Below are positions 24,937 to 33,613 of a stretch of 64,000 nt of DNA, piece by piece. The notes under the pieces are model-generated. The model saw nothing but the letters and a program-made list of their open reading frames with translations, ran no database searches and was not told the DNA's origin. The position numbers were made by a program, and so were the translations under genes. The stretch lies in assembly GCF_020873875.1 (NCBI RefSeq), contig NZ_JAHWGU010000028.1:62001-126000 (forward strand), read 5' to 3'. How positions within the stretch are numbered: position 1 is the stretch's first letter; each line of letters starts with the position of its first letter. The DNA is from Actinoplanes sp. DH11 (GTDB lineage Bacteria > Actinomycetota > Actinomycetes > Mycobacteriales > Micromonosporaceae).

Positions 24937-25758
24937 ATGATGAAGAACAGCAAATCCCCGGCCGGCTCGCCGTGGACCGGCATGGTGCCGGTGGACGACA
25001 CCGCGCTGGCCGTCACCGACACCGGCGGTCCCGGCGTCCCGGTCGTCTACCTCAACGGCCAGTTCGCCACGCAGGGCTACTGGCGGCGGGTCATCGCCGG
25101 CCTGGGCCCCGCATGGCGCCACATCACGTACGACGAGCGGGCCCGCGGCCGCACGTCGCAGCGGTCGGCGGACTACACCTTCGAGGCTGCGGTCCGGGAC
25201 GTCGACGCCGTACTCGCGGCCCGCGCCGTGGACCGGCCGGCCCTGCTGGTGGGCTGGTCCTACGGCGCGGTCGTCGGGGCGCACTGGGCCGCCCGTAACC
25301 CGGAGCGCACCCTGGGCGCGGTGCTGGTCGACGGCGCGTTCCCGCACGACTGGCTCGACGAGGCCATGGAGCAGCGGATCCGCACGCTGTTCCGGCGGAT
25401 GGGCTGGTTCACCCCGCTGCTGCGCCCCACCGGCCTGACCCCGAGGATGACCGCCGCACAACAGGCGGACAGCAACATCGAACTCGGCAGGCTCAGCCGC
25501 GAACGGGAACTGGGCCCCGTGCTGGACAGCATCACCGTCCCGGTGCGCTATGTGGTGGCCTCCGGGACGTCTCTCGGCAGCCGCGGCGACGAGCAGGAAC
25601 AGATCCGCGCCGGCCTGGACGCGGCGACCACCCGCAACCCGAACATCCGCATCAGCGCCAAGGTCACCAGCAACCACGGCGCCATCCTGAAGAAGGACTA
25701 CCCGGCTGTCGTCGCGGCCGTCCGCGAGGTCGCCGCCCTCGGCCGGGTTCCTGGCTGA
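24937..25758 (+). CDS. Alpha/beta hydrolase
   Basis: A 273-residue alpha/beta hydrolase. The nucleophile elbow is GWSYGAVVG, an early VVYLNGQFATQGYW strand carries the oxyanion region, and NHGAI near the C-terminus holds the likely catalytic His. The substrate is unknown. I start at ATG 24937 after GGTGGAG; a second ATG follows immediately. The longer frame upstream runs into the repeat-containing promoter region and is not supported. The gene is separate from the ars operon. Confidence 0.82.
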   Translation: MMKNSKSPAGSPWTGMVPVDDTALAVTDTGGPGVPVVYLNGQFATQGYWRRVIAGLGPAWRHITYDERARGRTSQRSADYTFEAAVRDVDAVLAARAVDRPALLVGWSYGAVVGAHWAARNPERTLGAVLVDGAFPHDWLDEAMEQRIRTLFRRMGWFTPLLRPTGLTPRMTAAQQADSNIELGRLSRERELGPVLDSITVPVRYVVASGTSLGSRGDEQEQIRAGLDAATTRNPNIRISAKVTSNHGAILKKDYPAVVAAVREVAALGRVPG

Positions 25759-25765
25759 ACCCGGC

Positions 25766-25868
25766 TCAGGACGTCCGTTCCCCGGCCGGGCGGGTCAGGC
25801 AGAACTCGTTGCCGGCCGGCGTGCGGTGGTCGCTGCGCAGTCTCCCGAGGACCGTTGCCGCGCCGCGG
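25766..25868 (-). pseudogene. C-terminal fragment of a VOC-family gene
   Basis: In one minus-strand frame the sequence reads ATVLG, then SDHRTPAGNEFCLTRP and a stop at 25766. This is the C-terminal tail of a VOC protein (normally DPEGNEFCLTRP). No start codon or N-terminal part is present; the frame runs into the coding or promoter region of the next plus-strand gene. It is a remnant about 34 codons long. Confidence 0.5.
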
Positions 25869-25942
25869 TGAAGATCTCACAAATACTCCCCAGTGGGGTC
25901 GAAGGCCGTCACTACGTCAGGGCCTCGGCGCAGACTCGACAG

Positions 25943-26767
25943 GTGAAGCGGGACAGGGGCCCAGACGTGGGCCACGCCCTGCTCATCGGCATGGTCGCCG
26001 GAGCGGCGGCCACCATGCTGTGGGGCCGCCCCCGCCACGCCGGCACACCGCTCGCCGGCGGTCCGGCACCAACCGGCGCCACCGAACCGGCGCCATCCGG
26101 CGCCACGGCGGGCCCGGCCACCGCGCCGGCCGCGGCCGGCAACGGTGCGGTGGAAGAGCTGCGGGCGTCGAAATCGCAGGCGAGAGGGACCTGGATCAGT
26201 GCCGCCGTCGCCACCGTCGCGCTCCTGGCGTCGCTGTTCACCCTGTCCGGGCAGGTCCGGATCAACGCCCAGCAGATCGACCTCAACACTGAGGCGGACA
26301 AACGCGCCGCCCAGGTATACGCGTCCCGGGTCGCGGTCTGGTACACCGACGGCCTCGACGCGACGAGCACCACCCCGGCCGGCCTCGACGTGACCGTGCA
26401 GAACATGTCACCCGCAACGATCGACAACGTCCGGATCATCGCGTCCCTGACGACCGCGGCCGGTGCCGGCGCCGGCGACGCCGAGATCGCCATCGGGGCG
26501 GTGCGGCCCTGCTCCGCGTCGGCGCTGCGGATCGGGGCGCCGCCCGGCACCCGGTTCCACCGGGACACCGACGCGGTGACACCGCAGGTCCAGCTGAAGC
26601 TGGCGTTCACCGAGACGAACCGGGACTGGTACCTCGACGGCGCCAACCTCGTCACCCTCGACGACACCAACAGGCACCTGGTGCCGCCGTACGGTGTCCT
26701 GCCGCCGTTCCCGACCGGCCGGAAAGTCACCACGTCGCAGGTCGCCGACTGCGGCGAAGCGTTCTGA
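25943..26767 (+). CDS. Membrane protein with two N-terminal helices, unknown function
   Basis: About 274 residues. Two membrane segments (VGHALLIGMVAGAAATMLWG and SAAVATVALLASLFTL) are separated by a Pro/Ala/Gly-rich linker of about 70 residues; a C-terminal beta-rich domain follows (DVTVQNMSPATIDNVRI, VQLKLAFTETN). The GTG at 25943 is chosen over an upstream ATG lying in the VOC remnant; GTG 25967 is another option. It is followed after 30 bp by a lipoprotein gene that may be its partner. No family was recognised. Confidence 0.6.
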   Translation: MKRDRGPDVGHALLIGMVAGAAATMLWGRPRHAGTPLAGGPAPTGATEPAPSGATAGPATAPAAAGNGAVEELRASKSQARGTWISAAVATVALLASLFTLSGQVRINAQQIDLNTEADKRAAQVYASRVAVWYTDGLDATSTTPAGLDVTVQNMSPATIDNVRIIASLTTAAGAGAGDAEIAIGAVRPCSASALRIGAPPGTRFHRDTDAVTPQVQLKLAFTETNRDWYLDGANLVTLDDTNRHLVPPYGVLPPFPTGRKVTTSQVADCGEAF

Positions 26768-26797
26768 CCCCCGACCCCACGACGAAGGCAGGTCCTG

Positions 26798-27766
26798 ATG
26801 CTCCGATTCGCGACCGGACGGCCGGCCCGCGCGGCAGCGGCCGCGGCCGTCGTCGTCCTGCTGGCCGGCTGCGCAGGGTCCGGCGCCGACGACCCCGACA
26901 TCGACTGGCCGTCCCCGGCCACCGCGCCCAGCCCCGCCGCGTCCCCCGGCCTCAGCACCACCACGCCCGGCGGCACCACCACGTCGGCCACGAGCGCGCC
27001 CGCCGCCCGCCGGATCGCGCCGACCAGCGGATGCCCGTCAGCACCGGAACGACCGGCCGAGCCGGCCGACGGCGCGCTGACCACGCGCACCGAGCGGTAC
27101 ATCTCCGAGGTCAGCCAGAACCTGGTCCTGGACGCCGAGACCCTGGCCGCGCTACCCGGACTGCTCACCCTGAAACAGTCACCCGACCTGGACACGCCCG
27201 CAGCGTTCGCGAACGGCGCCTACGCCGCCAACACCGGTTGGGCGCAGATCGAACTGCAGAACACCAGCGACACCAGGATCCGCGTGCTCGACGCCTACCC
27301 GGTCAACCTCGTCCGCGAGTGCATGCCGCTGGACGCGCTGCTCTGGCTCCTCAGCGAAGGCGGCGACCCGCCCGACATGACGTTCGACATGGACAAGGCC
27401 GCACCGGCGGCCCGCGACGCCGCCACCGGCGACCTCTACTTCAAGAAGACGAAACTGACGCTCGACCCGAACAGCACCAGCTACCTGTCCATGTTCTTCA
27501 CCACGACGTGGGGCGCCTACACGTTCGACGTCGGCATCGAGTACGACCACGACGGAGAGACCCGCACCGCCGTCCTGGACAACAAGGGCCGGCCGTTCCG
27601 GGTGGCGTCCGACCTCTGCGGCCAGGCCGCGGACCTCCTCGGCCTCCCGGAACAAGACGTCACCCACCTCAAGTCGCTGCGGTTCGACCAGGTGCGCGTC
27701 GTCGCCGACGACTTCAACGTCGTGAAGGCCGACCCGAAGGCCCACGCCGCGCAATGCCCCTGGTAA
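26798..27766 (+). CDS. Lipoprotein, unknown function
   Basis: A 322-residue lipoprotein. The signal peptide ends in the lipobox LLAGC (Cys25), followed by a Pro/Ser/Thr-rich linker to about residue 85 and a folded domain containing TGWAQIELQNTSDT and SYLSMFFTTTWGAYTFDVG. The style of the domain (ELQNTSDTRIRV) resembles the extracellular domain of the preceding membrane protein (VQNMSPATIDNV), suggesting a shared envelope function. AGGCAGG precedes the ATG by 7 nt. No enzymatic motif is seen. Confidence 0.75.
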   Translation: MLRFATGRPARAAAAAAVVVLLAGCAGSGADDPDIDWPSPATAPSPAASPGLSTTTPGGTTTSATSAPAARRIAPTSGCPSAPERPAEPADGALTTRTERYISEVSQNLVLDAETLAALPGLLTLKQSPDLDTPAAFANGAYAANTGWAQIELQNTSDTRIRVLDAYPVNLVRECMPLDALLWLLSEGGDPPDMTFDMDKAAPAARDAATGDLYFKKTKLTLDPNSTSYLSMFFTTTWGAYTFDVGIEYDHDGETRTAVLDNKGRPFRVASDLCGQAADLLGLPEQDVTHLKSLRFDQVRVVADDFNVVKADPKAHAAQCPW

Positions 27767-27843
27767 CCCTCTGCTCCCCGCCGTCAAAGTTTGTGACCGC
27801 CGGGCTGAGCACGTCGTCACCTGGGCCGCAACAGGCCTGCGCT

Positions 27844-28281
27844 TCATGGGCCGACGGTGATGCCGGAGCTGTCGGCGTCCCGGTCAACGACGAATTTCGC
27901 CATGCAGCCCCGGTCGTTGTTCGCGATTTCCCAGACGTGCCCCCGGTAGGTGGTGATGTCGACTCTGTCGCCCGTTTGCAGGGTGTAATACAGAACTCGA
28001 CTACCGGCCCCGTTGCGCCAGTACAACTTGACGTCTGGACTGTCGTTGTTCGTCACGGCCAAGGGCACCTGCACCCCATCGATGGTGTGCGATCTCATGG
28101 GAACGCACGAATATTGCGTGACCCCATAGTGGCCCCATGAGCCCCTTGCGTCCTCCGGAGCCTGCTCGACGCAGCCCCGAGGTGCGCATGCGGTGCCGGC
28201 GGCCGAAGCCGGGCAGGCCCCCACCGTTACGCCAGCGACCAGACCTGTGACCACGGCGGCGGCCCGTGTCGACTTTTTCAT
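27844..28281 (-). CDS. Small secreted protein, unknown function
   Basis: A 145-residue protein with a classical signal peptide (KKSTRAAAVVTGLVAGVTVGACPASAA) and a mature part of about 115 residues with five Cys. The ATG follows GAGAGGGG by 9 nt. The mature domain includes LYWRNGAGSRVLYYTLQTGD and appears beta-rich; SH3-like or lectin-like folds are possible but not demonstrable by eye. It converges with the lipoprotein gene. Confidence 0.7.
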   Translation of the reverse strand: MKKSTRAAAVVTGLVAGVTVGACPASAAGTACAPRGCVEQAPEDARGSWGHYGVTQYSCVPMRSHTIDGVQVPLAVTNNDSPDVKLYWRNGAGSRVLYYTLQTGDRVDITTYRGHVWEIANNDRGCMAKFVVDRDADSSGITVGP

Positions 28282-28421
28282 AATTTGTCCCCTCTCATAG
28301 CCGAGGACCCCAGCCCACCACCCCGTTTCGGGCGTCGTTTCGACATTCGCCCCGGCGGGGCCGTTCGCCCGATGGGCTATCGCCCGAATGGGCAGCTATC
28401 GGCTGATCGATGCCGAGAGAA

Positions 28422-28477
28422 ATCGCCCCGCCCCGCACAGATTTCGGCCTGGCGGGCATGTCCAGGGGCGGGGCGAT
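28422..28477. repeat. Long-armed hairpin with perfect 13-bp arms
   Basis: ATCGCCCCGCCCC (28422-28434) and its exact reverse complement (28465-28477) flank a 30-bp loop. No T-run follows. It lies 58 bp beyond the 3' end of the gene at 28536 and may act as its terminator. Confidence 0.55.
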
Positions 28478-28535
28478 ACCTCCCGGTCAAGTGACGCCCA
28501 TGCGGTGCGCCGGCGACGTGCGGTTGCTGGTGTGG

Positions 28536-28988
28536 TCAGGCATAGCCGTAGCAGTAGACGCCGCCGGCGTTCCCGGTCGCCGTCCGGCACAGGCGGTGCA
28601 GGTCGGTGGCGAAGGCGTGCAGGCGTCGGGCAGGGTCCGGGTCGGCGAAGTACGGGAACTGCGCCCATGCCGGGACCAGGCTGTGCAGGTGGTCGAGGTC
28701 GCTGTCGGCGACGGCGCGGACCAGAACCGGCGGCAGCCGCAGCATGACGCGTCGCTCGTCGTTGGCGGCGGCGATCCGGTACTCCCAGTCTTCGAGGTCG
28801 ATGTCGCTGCCGGCGCCGAGGACGAGACGGGCGTAGTGGCCGAGTTCCTGCGAGAACCCCACTCCGTCGATCTGCTCGCTGAGCAGTCCGGCGTCGGCCG
28901 GTTTCGGTGGCTCGTACGGGCTTGCGTCCCTGGTCAGCACCGCGACGGCGGCCGCGTCGGACCGGGCGGCGAAATAGGTGTAGTTCAT
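28536..28988 (-). CDS. Hypothetical protein (150 aa)
   Basis: A cytosolic protein of 150 residues beginning MNYTYFAARSDAAAVAVL. It is acidic and helical with no signal peptide or membrane segment. The region DWEYRIAAANDERRVMLRLPP and the tail RLCRTATGNAGGVYCYGYA are striking but not recognised. Codon usage matches surrounding genes, so it is probably real. No neighbours within 600 bp upstream help assign a role; a small immunity-type or regulatory protein is possible. Confidence 0.6.
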   Translation of the reverse strand: MNYTYFAARSDAAAVAVLTRDASPYEPPKPADAGLLSEQIDGVGFSQELGHYARLVLGAGSDIDLEDWEYRIAAANDERRVMLRLPPVLVRAVADSDLDHLHSLVPAWAQFPYFADPDPARRLHAFATDLHRLCRTATGNAGGVYCYGYA

Positions 28989-29668
28989 GCCGCAGAAGGT
29001 AGCGGCCCTTGCGGAATGCCGGAACGGAGACCTGGCGCCAGCGTGCGCGCCGGCGCAGCACGGTGTACAGGCGGCAACAACGTTTCACCCCGGTCGGCGA
29101 GACGGGCGGCTCGGCGGTGGCGCGGTAGACGAGGGATGCGTACACCGTGCTCAGATCGTGTGGTCTGGGCGGAAGCGCCGGTCCAGGCGAAACGAGATGC
29201 GTTCCGGCTGCGTCCTCTTGTCCTATCGGCGGTCCGCAGCTGTACCCCCGGGGGTACAGCTGGCGCGACAGGCCAGCCGGTGCGGATATTTCCGTGAGGC
29301 CGTTTCCTACCCGGATGTGACCCGCCCCGTCGCCTCCTGGCGCAACAGGTCGAACAACATAACAGTCATTATGGTGCTAGCCGGTTTTGTCCGTTTCAAT
29401 CGCGCGGCCGTATTATCGGATTACTGGTAATAGCAATGCGGTAATAGGACCGGCGTGATCCGCCCGGGACACGTCCGAGAGGGCCGGGCCATGGACACGC
29501 CGCTGCCTCGTGCGAAGGTGAAGCTGAGGGTGGCGCTTGAGCCCACCCGAGAACGCCGTGCCGGATCCGGGACGCGAGAACTGGTCGCGGACGCGGATCG
29601 GGCACCGATCAGCTTCGCGCGTCGCGCCCGTCTGTACGTGTGAGATCGAACTGACGAGAGGCCGCACG
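28989..29668. other. 680-bp gene-poor region with palindromes
   Basis: No convincing gene was found on either strand. It contains the perfect 26-bp palindrome at 29237-29262 and, near 29410-29450, AT-rich DNA with ATTAC-TG-GTAAT (29420-29431) and a GGTAATAG direct repeat (29426 and 29440). The AT-rich part probably carries the promoter and operator of the DHFR-like gene; the left half holds nothing else recognisable. Confidence 0.5.
29237..29262. promoter_or_regulatory. Perfect 26-bp palindrome, CsoR-like core
   Basis: CAGCTGTACCCCC is followed directly by its exact reverse complement with no spacer. The core GTACCCCC/GGGGGTAC resembles the operators of the copper sensor CsoR (TACCCC..GGGGTA). 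No copper gene is adjacent. It could equally be a cruciform or hairpin-forming site. Confidence 0.55.
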
Positions 29669-30232
29669 ATGCGAAAACTGACCTTCGGGATGAACGTGAG
29701 CCTGGACGGCTACATCGCCGCGCCGGGCGGTGATCTGGGGTGGAGCGTACCGAGCGACGAGCTGTTCCAGTGGTGGTCCGACCGGGTGGGGGCGACCGGC
29801 CTGGCGTTGTACGGGCGCAAGCTGTGGGAGGAGATGAGCGCGCACTGGCCGACCGCGGACCAGCGGCCCGGCGCCACACCGGCGCACATCGAGTACGCTC
29901 GCCGCTGGCGGGACATGCCGAAGGTGGTGTTCTCCTCGACACCCCGCCCGGTCGACTGGAACACCCGCCTGGTCACCGGCGACGCGGTCACCGAGATCAC
30001 CCGGCTCAAGGCCGGGGACGGCAGCCCGATGGACATCGGCGGCGCCACCCTCGCCGCGGCGGCCATGCGGGCCGGGCTGATCGACGAGTACGTGCTGCTC
30101 ACCGCACCGGCGCTGGTGGGCGGTGGCACGCCGTTCTTCACCGCCCTGGACAGCTGGGTGAACCTCAACCTCGTGGAGACGCGGACGTTTTCCGGCGGCG
30201 TGGTACTGACCCGGTACGAGACGAAGCGCTGA
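29669..30232 (+). CDS. Dihydrofolate reductase-family (RibD C-terminal-like) protein
   Basis: A 187-residue protein. It begins RKLTFGMNVSLDGYIAAPGG, the DHFR/RibD-C signature, and has LYGRKLWEEM, an MDIGGATLAAAAMRAGLIDEY block and PALVGGGTPFF near the C-terminus, all typical of the actinobacterial dihydrofolate reductase-like family (YwjB/YyaP type). These are NADPH-binding reductases of unknown substrate, not the essential FolA. GAGAGG lies 9 nt before the ATG. It converges with the sigma factor gene across a hairpin at 30253. Confidence 0.85.
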   Translation: MRKLTFGMNVSLDGYIAAPGGDLGWSVPSDELFQWWSDRVGATGLALYGRKLWEEMSAHWPTADQRPGATPAHIEYARRWRDMPKVVFSSTPRPVDWNTRLVTGDAVTEITRLKAGDGSPMDIGGATLAAAAMRAGLIDEYVLLTAPALVGGGTPFFTALDSWVNLNLVETRTFSGGVVLTRYETKR

Positions 30233-30252
30233 ACACGGCCACGACGCCGGTG

Positions 30253-30274
30253 ACCGCCCCGCCGGCGGGGCGGT
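30253..30274. terminator. GC-rich palindromic hairpin between convergent genes
   Basis: ACCGCCCCGCC and its exact reverse complement abut with no spacer, midway between stops at 30232 and 30281. It is likely to act as a bidirectional terminator, although no T-run follows. Confidence 0.5.
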
Positions 30275-30280
30275 GGTGTC

Positions 30281-31294
30281 TCACAGTGTCGGTGGCAGGC
30301 CCAGCCATGGTTTGTCGGCGGCCTCGAATCCGGTGAGCTCGGCGATCTTCCCGTCGATGACGCGCAGGACCGCGACGACAAACAGCCGGTACTCCGCATC
30401 CCCGGGGGTGCGGAGGTACAGCACGGCGGCAGGCATGCGGTTGACCGTCGTCATGACGCCGCGCCAGTCGTCGTGGCCGCGCTGGAAGAGCCCACCGGAG
30501 ACCCAGCCGTCCACCGCGTCCCCGGCCGTCGTGGTCACGACGCCCGGATCGGGCAGCATCGCGAAGCGCAGGTCGTCGCGGAGCAGGGACGTCAGCCCGG
30601 CGAGATCGTTGCGCTCATGGGCTTCGATGTACGCCGTCACAGCGCCACGCTCGGCCTCCGACAGCTCGTTCGTGGCGGGGCTTCGCCAGTCGAGGCGGCG
30701 GCCGGGCAGCCGCTCGCGCATCGTCACCCGGGCCCGCTGCAGGGCGCTGGTCACTGATGCGACGCTCAGGTCGAGGGCGCCGGCGGTTGTCGACGCCGGC
30801 CAGCCGAGGACGTCGCGCAGGATGAACACGGCCCGCTGCCGCGGCGGCAGGTGCTGCACGGCGACGATGAACGCCAGCTCGATCGTCTCCCGTGCCACCA
30901 CCGATTCCTGCGGGTCCTCGGGAAGCATCCGATCCGGGTACGGCTGCAGGTGCGGCACCTCGGAGTCCGGGTCCGGCAGCTCCGACCGTACGGGCGTGCG
31001 GCCGTTGCGTTTCTCCAGGAAGTCCAGGCAGGCGTTCGTCGCGATCCGGTACAACCAGGTCCGCAGCGTCGCGTGGCCCCGGAACGACTCCCGCTTGTGC
31101 CACGCCCGCAGGAACGTCTCCTGCGTCAGGTCCTGAGCGTCCTCGTAGTTCGCGAGCATCCGGTAGCAGTGCACCTGCAACTCACGCCGGTGGCGCTCGG
31201 TCAGCTGCGCGAACCGCCCGGAATCCGCCGCGCGGACCGCCGCGATGAACGCGGCCTCGTCGGCGCCCAGCTGTCTGGCGTCGGTCATGGTCAT
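30281..31294 (-). CDS. ECF sigma factor, SigG/TIGR02960-like, with SnoaL-like C-terminus
   Basis: A 337-residue sigma factor. Region 2 (HCYRMLANYEDAQDLTQETFLRAW, with RTWLYRIATNACLDFLEKR) and region 4 (LPPRQRAVFILRDVLGWPASTTA) are classic ECF. A C-terminal SnoaL-like domain of about 130 residues follows, ending KPWLGLPPTL, as in the SigG group, where it replaces a separate anti-sigma factor. GGAAGG lies 6 nt before ATG 31294; the frame is open far upstream through a broken membrane-protein gene, which is not part of this protein. Its regulon is unknown. Confidence 0.87.
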   Translation of the reverse strand: MTMTDARQLGADEAAFIAAVRAADSGRFAQLTERHRRELQVHCYRMLANYEDAQDLTQETFLRAWHKRESFRGHATLRTWLYRIATNACLDFLEKRNGRTPVRSELPDPDSEVPHLQPYPDRMLPEDPQESVVARETIELAFIVAVQHLPPRQRAVFILRDVLGWPASTTAGALDLSVASVTSALQRARVTMRERLPGRRLDWRSPATNELSEAERGAVTAYIEAHERNDLAGLTSLLRDDLRFAMLPDPGVVTTTAGDAVDGWVSGGLFQRGHDDWRGVMTTVNRMPAAVLYLRTPGDAEYRLFVVAVLRVIDGKIAELTGFEAADKPWLGLPPTL

Positions 31295-31302
31295 TGATCC
31301 TT

Positions 31303-31866
31303 CCACCGGTGCGGGAGTTCCGACAGAACTGACGACGTGGCGGAGCAATCCTGATCGGTGAAGCCTGGCGAGAGCGCCGAAATGGTTGATTCCCGCCAGC
31401 ACCCAGAGAGGCTCCGGCGGCGGGAGATCGGGTACGACGGCGAAGGCGAAGATTGCCTTCCACGAGCCCCACGCGAACAGGAAGCCGGACGCGGCGAGCG
31501 TCGCCACCGTGCCCTGTACGGCCCGGGCCGCGCCGGCCGTCGGCGCCCCGGCCGGTGAAGGCATCGGGCCAGCGGTGGCGTACGTAGAGCGGGAAAGCGA
31601 TCGCCACCGCGAGGCATCCCCCACCCCTGACCCAGCGCCAGGCCCAGCAGGATGGCGGCTCCCGCCATACCGACGGTCAGACCGTTGATCAGCGACCGGT
31701 CGAGCCTGCTCCAGGCCCCGTCGTGCAGTCCTGCGCCGCGCAGGCCCTCGAGTGTCCAGACGATTTTGACGACGAAGTACGGCACCGTCGCCAACGCCGC
31801 CCCGTACCCGGCGACACGTTGCACCTTCGCCCACCGCGGTGGTGTGGTTCCGATACCGACTGCCAT
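31303..31866 (-). pseudogene. Frameshifted integral membrane protein gene
   Basis: A good start (ATG 31866 after GGGGGA) encodes GYGAALATVPYFVVKIVWTL and GMAGAAILLGLALGQGWG, two membrane helices. Near 31615 the coding signal moves to a second frame (VAIAFPLYVRHRWPDAFTG), then near 31560 to the third (LAASGFLFAWGSWKAIFAF, LWVLAGINHFGALARLHR). Each part reads as membrane protein in a different frame, so at least two indels separate them. Either the gene is dead or the sequence has errors. It precedes the ECF sigma gene by 9 bp. Confidence 0.6.
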
Positions 31867-32213
31867 GGTCGATCCCCCGTTGCAGGCCCCGACATCGAAA
31901 CACGCGACGTCTGTGGTCAGGCTGAGCTCCGCTCCGGGGACGGACCGGCCGGGCGGCACCGTGCCGTTGATTCTGAAGAGTGGCCGAGCCCTGTGCTGGG
32001 CGAACAGTTCAGCGAGGATTGCGAAGAGATCGACGGAATCGGGGGGCCGGCAATCAACGTGTCACCAAGTGCCAGATAGTTGATCTTGTAGTTTTGGCCG
32101 CGTCAACATGGTCAGCCGGTGGGCCGCCGGGCAACGGATTTTCCGCGTGACCTGCCGTCCGGGGGCGGGGAAATCCGGTGTCGGTTGTCGCACGGGGATG
32201 GTAGAAAGCCGCG
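31867..32213. other. 347-bp intergenic region
   Basis: It separates the divergent broken membrane gene and the maleylpyruvate isomerase-like gene. Apart from a TAGAAA -10 box at 32202-32207 for the latter, no gene or strong structure is seen. Confidence 0.5.
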
Positions 32214-32990
32214 GTGGAGAACACTGTGGAGTTCGCTGACCTGTTGCGGCTGATGGACGACCGGGCTACCGCTTTCCGGGCGGCGGTCGCCGCGGCACCC
32301 AGCCTCGACGTACGGGTGCCGACCTGCCCCGAGTGGACGGTGTTCGACCTGGTGCAGCACCTGGGCGAGGGACGCCACCGCTGGGCCGCCATCGTGGCCG
32401 CGGGGCCCGCCGACACTCCGCCGCCGACGTCCGCGCCGGTGGTGCCGCGGGAACGCGAGGCCCTGCTGGACTGGTTCACCGCGTCGACGGTGGCCCTGCG
32501 GGACGCACTGCGCGAGGCCGGCCCGGATCGTGGTTGCTGGACGTGGTGGGGTCCGTCGCAGTCGCCGCAGACGACCGGTGCCGTCGCCCGGCACCAGCTC
32601 CAGCAGGTCGCCGTGCACACCTACGACGCACAGGTCGCGGTGGGCACCCCGCAGCCGCTGCCGGACGAGGTGGCCCTCGACGGGGTCGACGAGTTCCTGA
32701 CCACGTGCGTCGCGAACACGGCCGCGTGGCCGCACCGGCCCGCGGTCATCGACTACCACGCCACCGAGGGCCGGTCCTGGCGGCTCTGGTTCTCCACCGA
32801 CGGTGCCCGCACCACCCGGCTCCCCGAGCCGGCCGCCGCCGAGAGGCCCGACGTGGCCTACGTGTCCGCCCGGGGCACGGCCAACGAGCTGGTCATGTTC
32901 TTCTACGGCCGCATTCCGGCGGACTCGCTGCGGGTCGACGGCGACCGCCGCGTCCTCGACCAGCTGATCGCCTGGGAACCGGAGGGATAG
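32214..32990 (+). CDS. Maleylpyruvate isomerase-family mycothiol-dependent protein
   Basis: A 258-residue DinB-like/MDMPI protein. The N-terminal four-helix domain contains VPTCPEWTVFDLVQHLGEGRHRW, with the metal-site His of the family (QHLG), and VARHQLQQVAVHTYDAQ with further ligand positions; a C-terminal MDMPI domain follows (TRLPEPAAAERPDVAYV). Members use mycothiol as cofactor or are metal-binding proteins of unknown substrate. GTG 32214 lies 7 nt beyond TAGAAA, so the mRNA is probably leaderless. Confidence 0.85.
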   Translation: MENTVEFADLLRLMDDRATAFRAAVAAAPSLDVRVPTCPEWTVFDLVQHLGEGRHRWAAIVAAGPADTPPPTSAPVVPREREALLDWFTASTVALRDALREAGPDRGCWTWWGPSQSPQTTGAVARHQLQQVAVHTYDAQVAVGTPQPLPDEVALDGVDEFLTTCVANTAAWPHRPAVIDYHATEGRSWRLWFSTDGARTTRLPEPAAAERPDVAYVSARGTANELVMFFYGRIPADSLRVDGDRRVLDQLIAWEPEG

Positions 32991-33059
32991 GACGCGCCGG
33001 CCGCGGCGCCTCTCGCCCCACGCCGTGGGCCCGGCGCCCGGTGGGCGTCCTCCAGGCCG

Positions 33060-33512
33060 TCAGTCAAGGGTCGACGCGTACCAGACCGCGCAGATCAGCC
33101 CGGCCAGCAGCGGAAGCGACCACACCATGAGCCCGACGCGGTACCGCCGCCAACGATCCGCCGAGTGCCGGAGCGCGAACCCGCCGGCACGGGGCGCCGC
33201 CGGCGCCGGCGGCTCGAGTTCCGGCGACCGCGTGACCGCCGCGATGCCACCGGTGTCCCGCGGTGGGCCGCCCACGGCAGCCCGGCCCGTGACCGGCGGC
33301 TGCGCCGACGGGAAGGCGAGAGTGCCGTCCGCGCGGTAGGTCGTCGATCCCGGACGTGGCGGGGAGACGGGCCGAGGATGATGGACGGCGGCGTACGGCA
33401 CGTTGCTGTTGGGGATGATGTCCGGGTTCGGAATGCTCGTGCCCGCCAGATAGTCCGGCCTGTCATACCAGGGCGGAATGGTGCCGGGATCGAAGTCGCC
33501 TGCCGGATTCAC
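33060..33512 (-). CDS. C-tail-anchored membrane protein with Pro-rich cytoplasmic part
   Basis: A 150-residue protein: a Pro/Gly/Tyr-rich disordered N-terminal part (GTIPPWYDRPDYLAGTS, PRPVSPPRPGSTTYRADG), a basic stretch, and one membrane helix close to the C-terminus (GLMVWSLPLLAGLICAVWY). GTG 33512 follows GGGGAGG at short spacing. No domain is recognised. It converges with the gene at 32214, and its upstream neighbour on the same strand is a GNAT gene about 100 bp away. Confidence 0.55.
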   Translation of the reverse strand: MNPAGDFDPGTIPPWYDRPDYLAGTSIPNPDIIPNSNVPYAAVHHPRPVSPPRPGSTTYRADGTLAFPSAQPPVTGRAAVGGPPRDTGGIAAVTRSPELEPPAPAAPRAGGFALRHSADRWRRYRVGLMVWSLPLLAGLICAVWYASTLD

Positions 33513-33613
33513 ACGGCCTCCCCAGATCGCTTCCGGTTCTCGGCCATCGTAGACGCCGGCGCGATGCGAACCCGGCCATGCATGTGCCGTTTCCTGCCGT
33601 GTTCTGGACCGCC

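Noticed and set aside
28285..28494. 69-codon plus ORF after the secreted protein gene
   Set aside because: No ribosome binding site, low-complexity content, and it runs through a hairpin with 13-bp arms.
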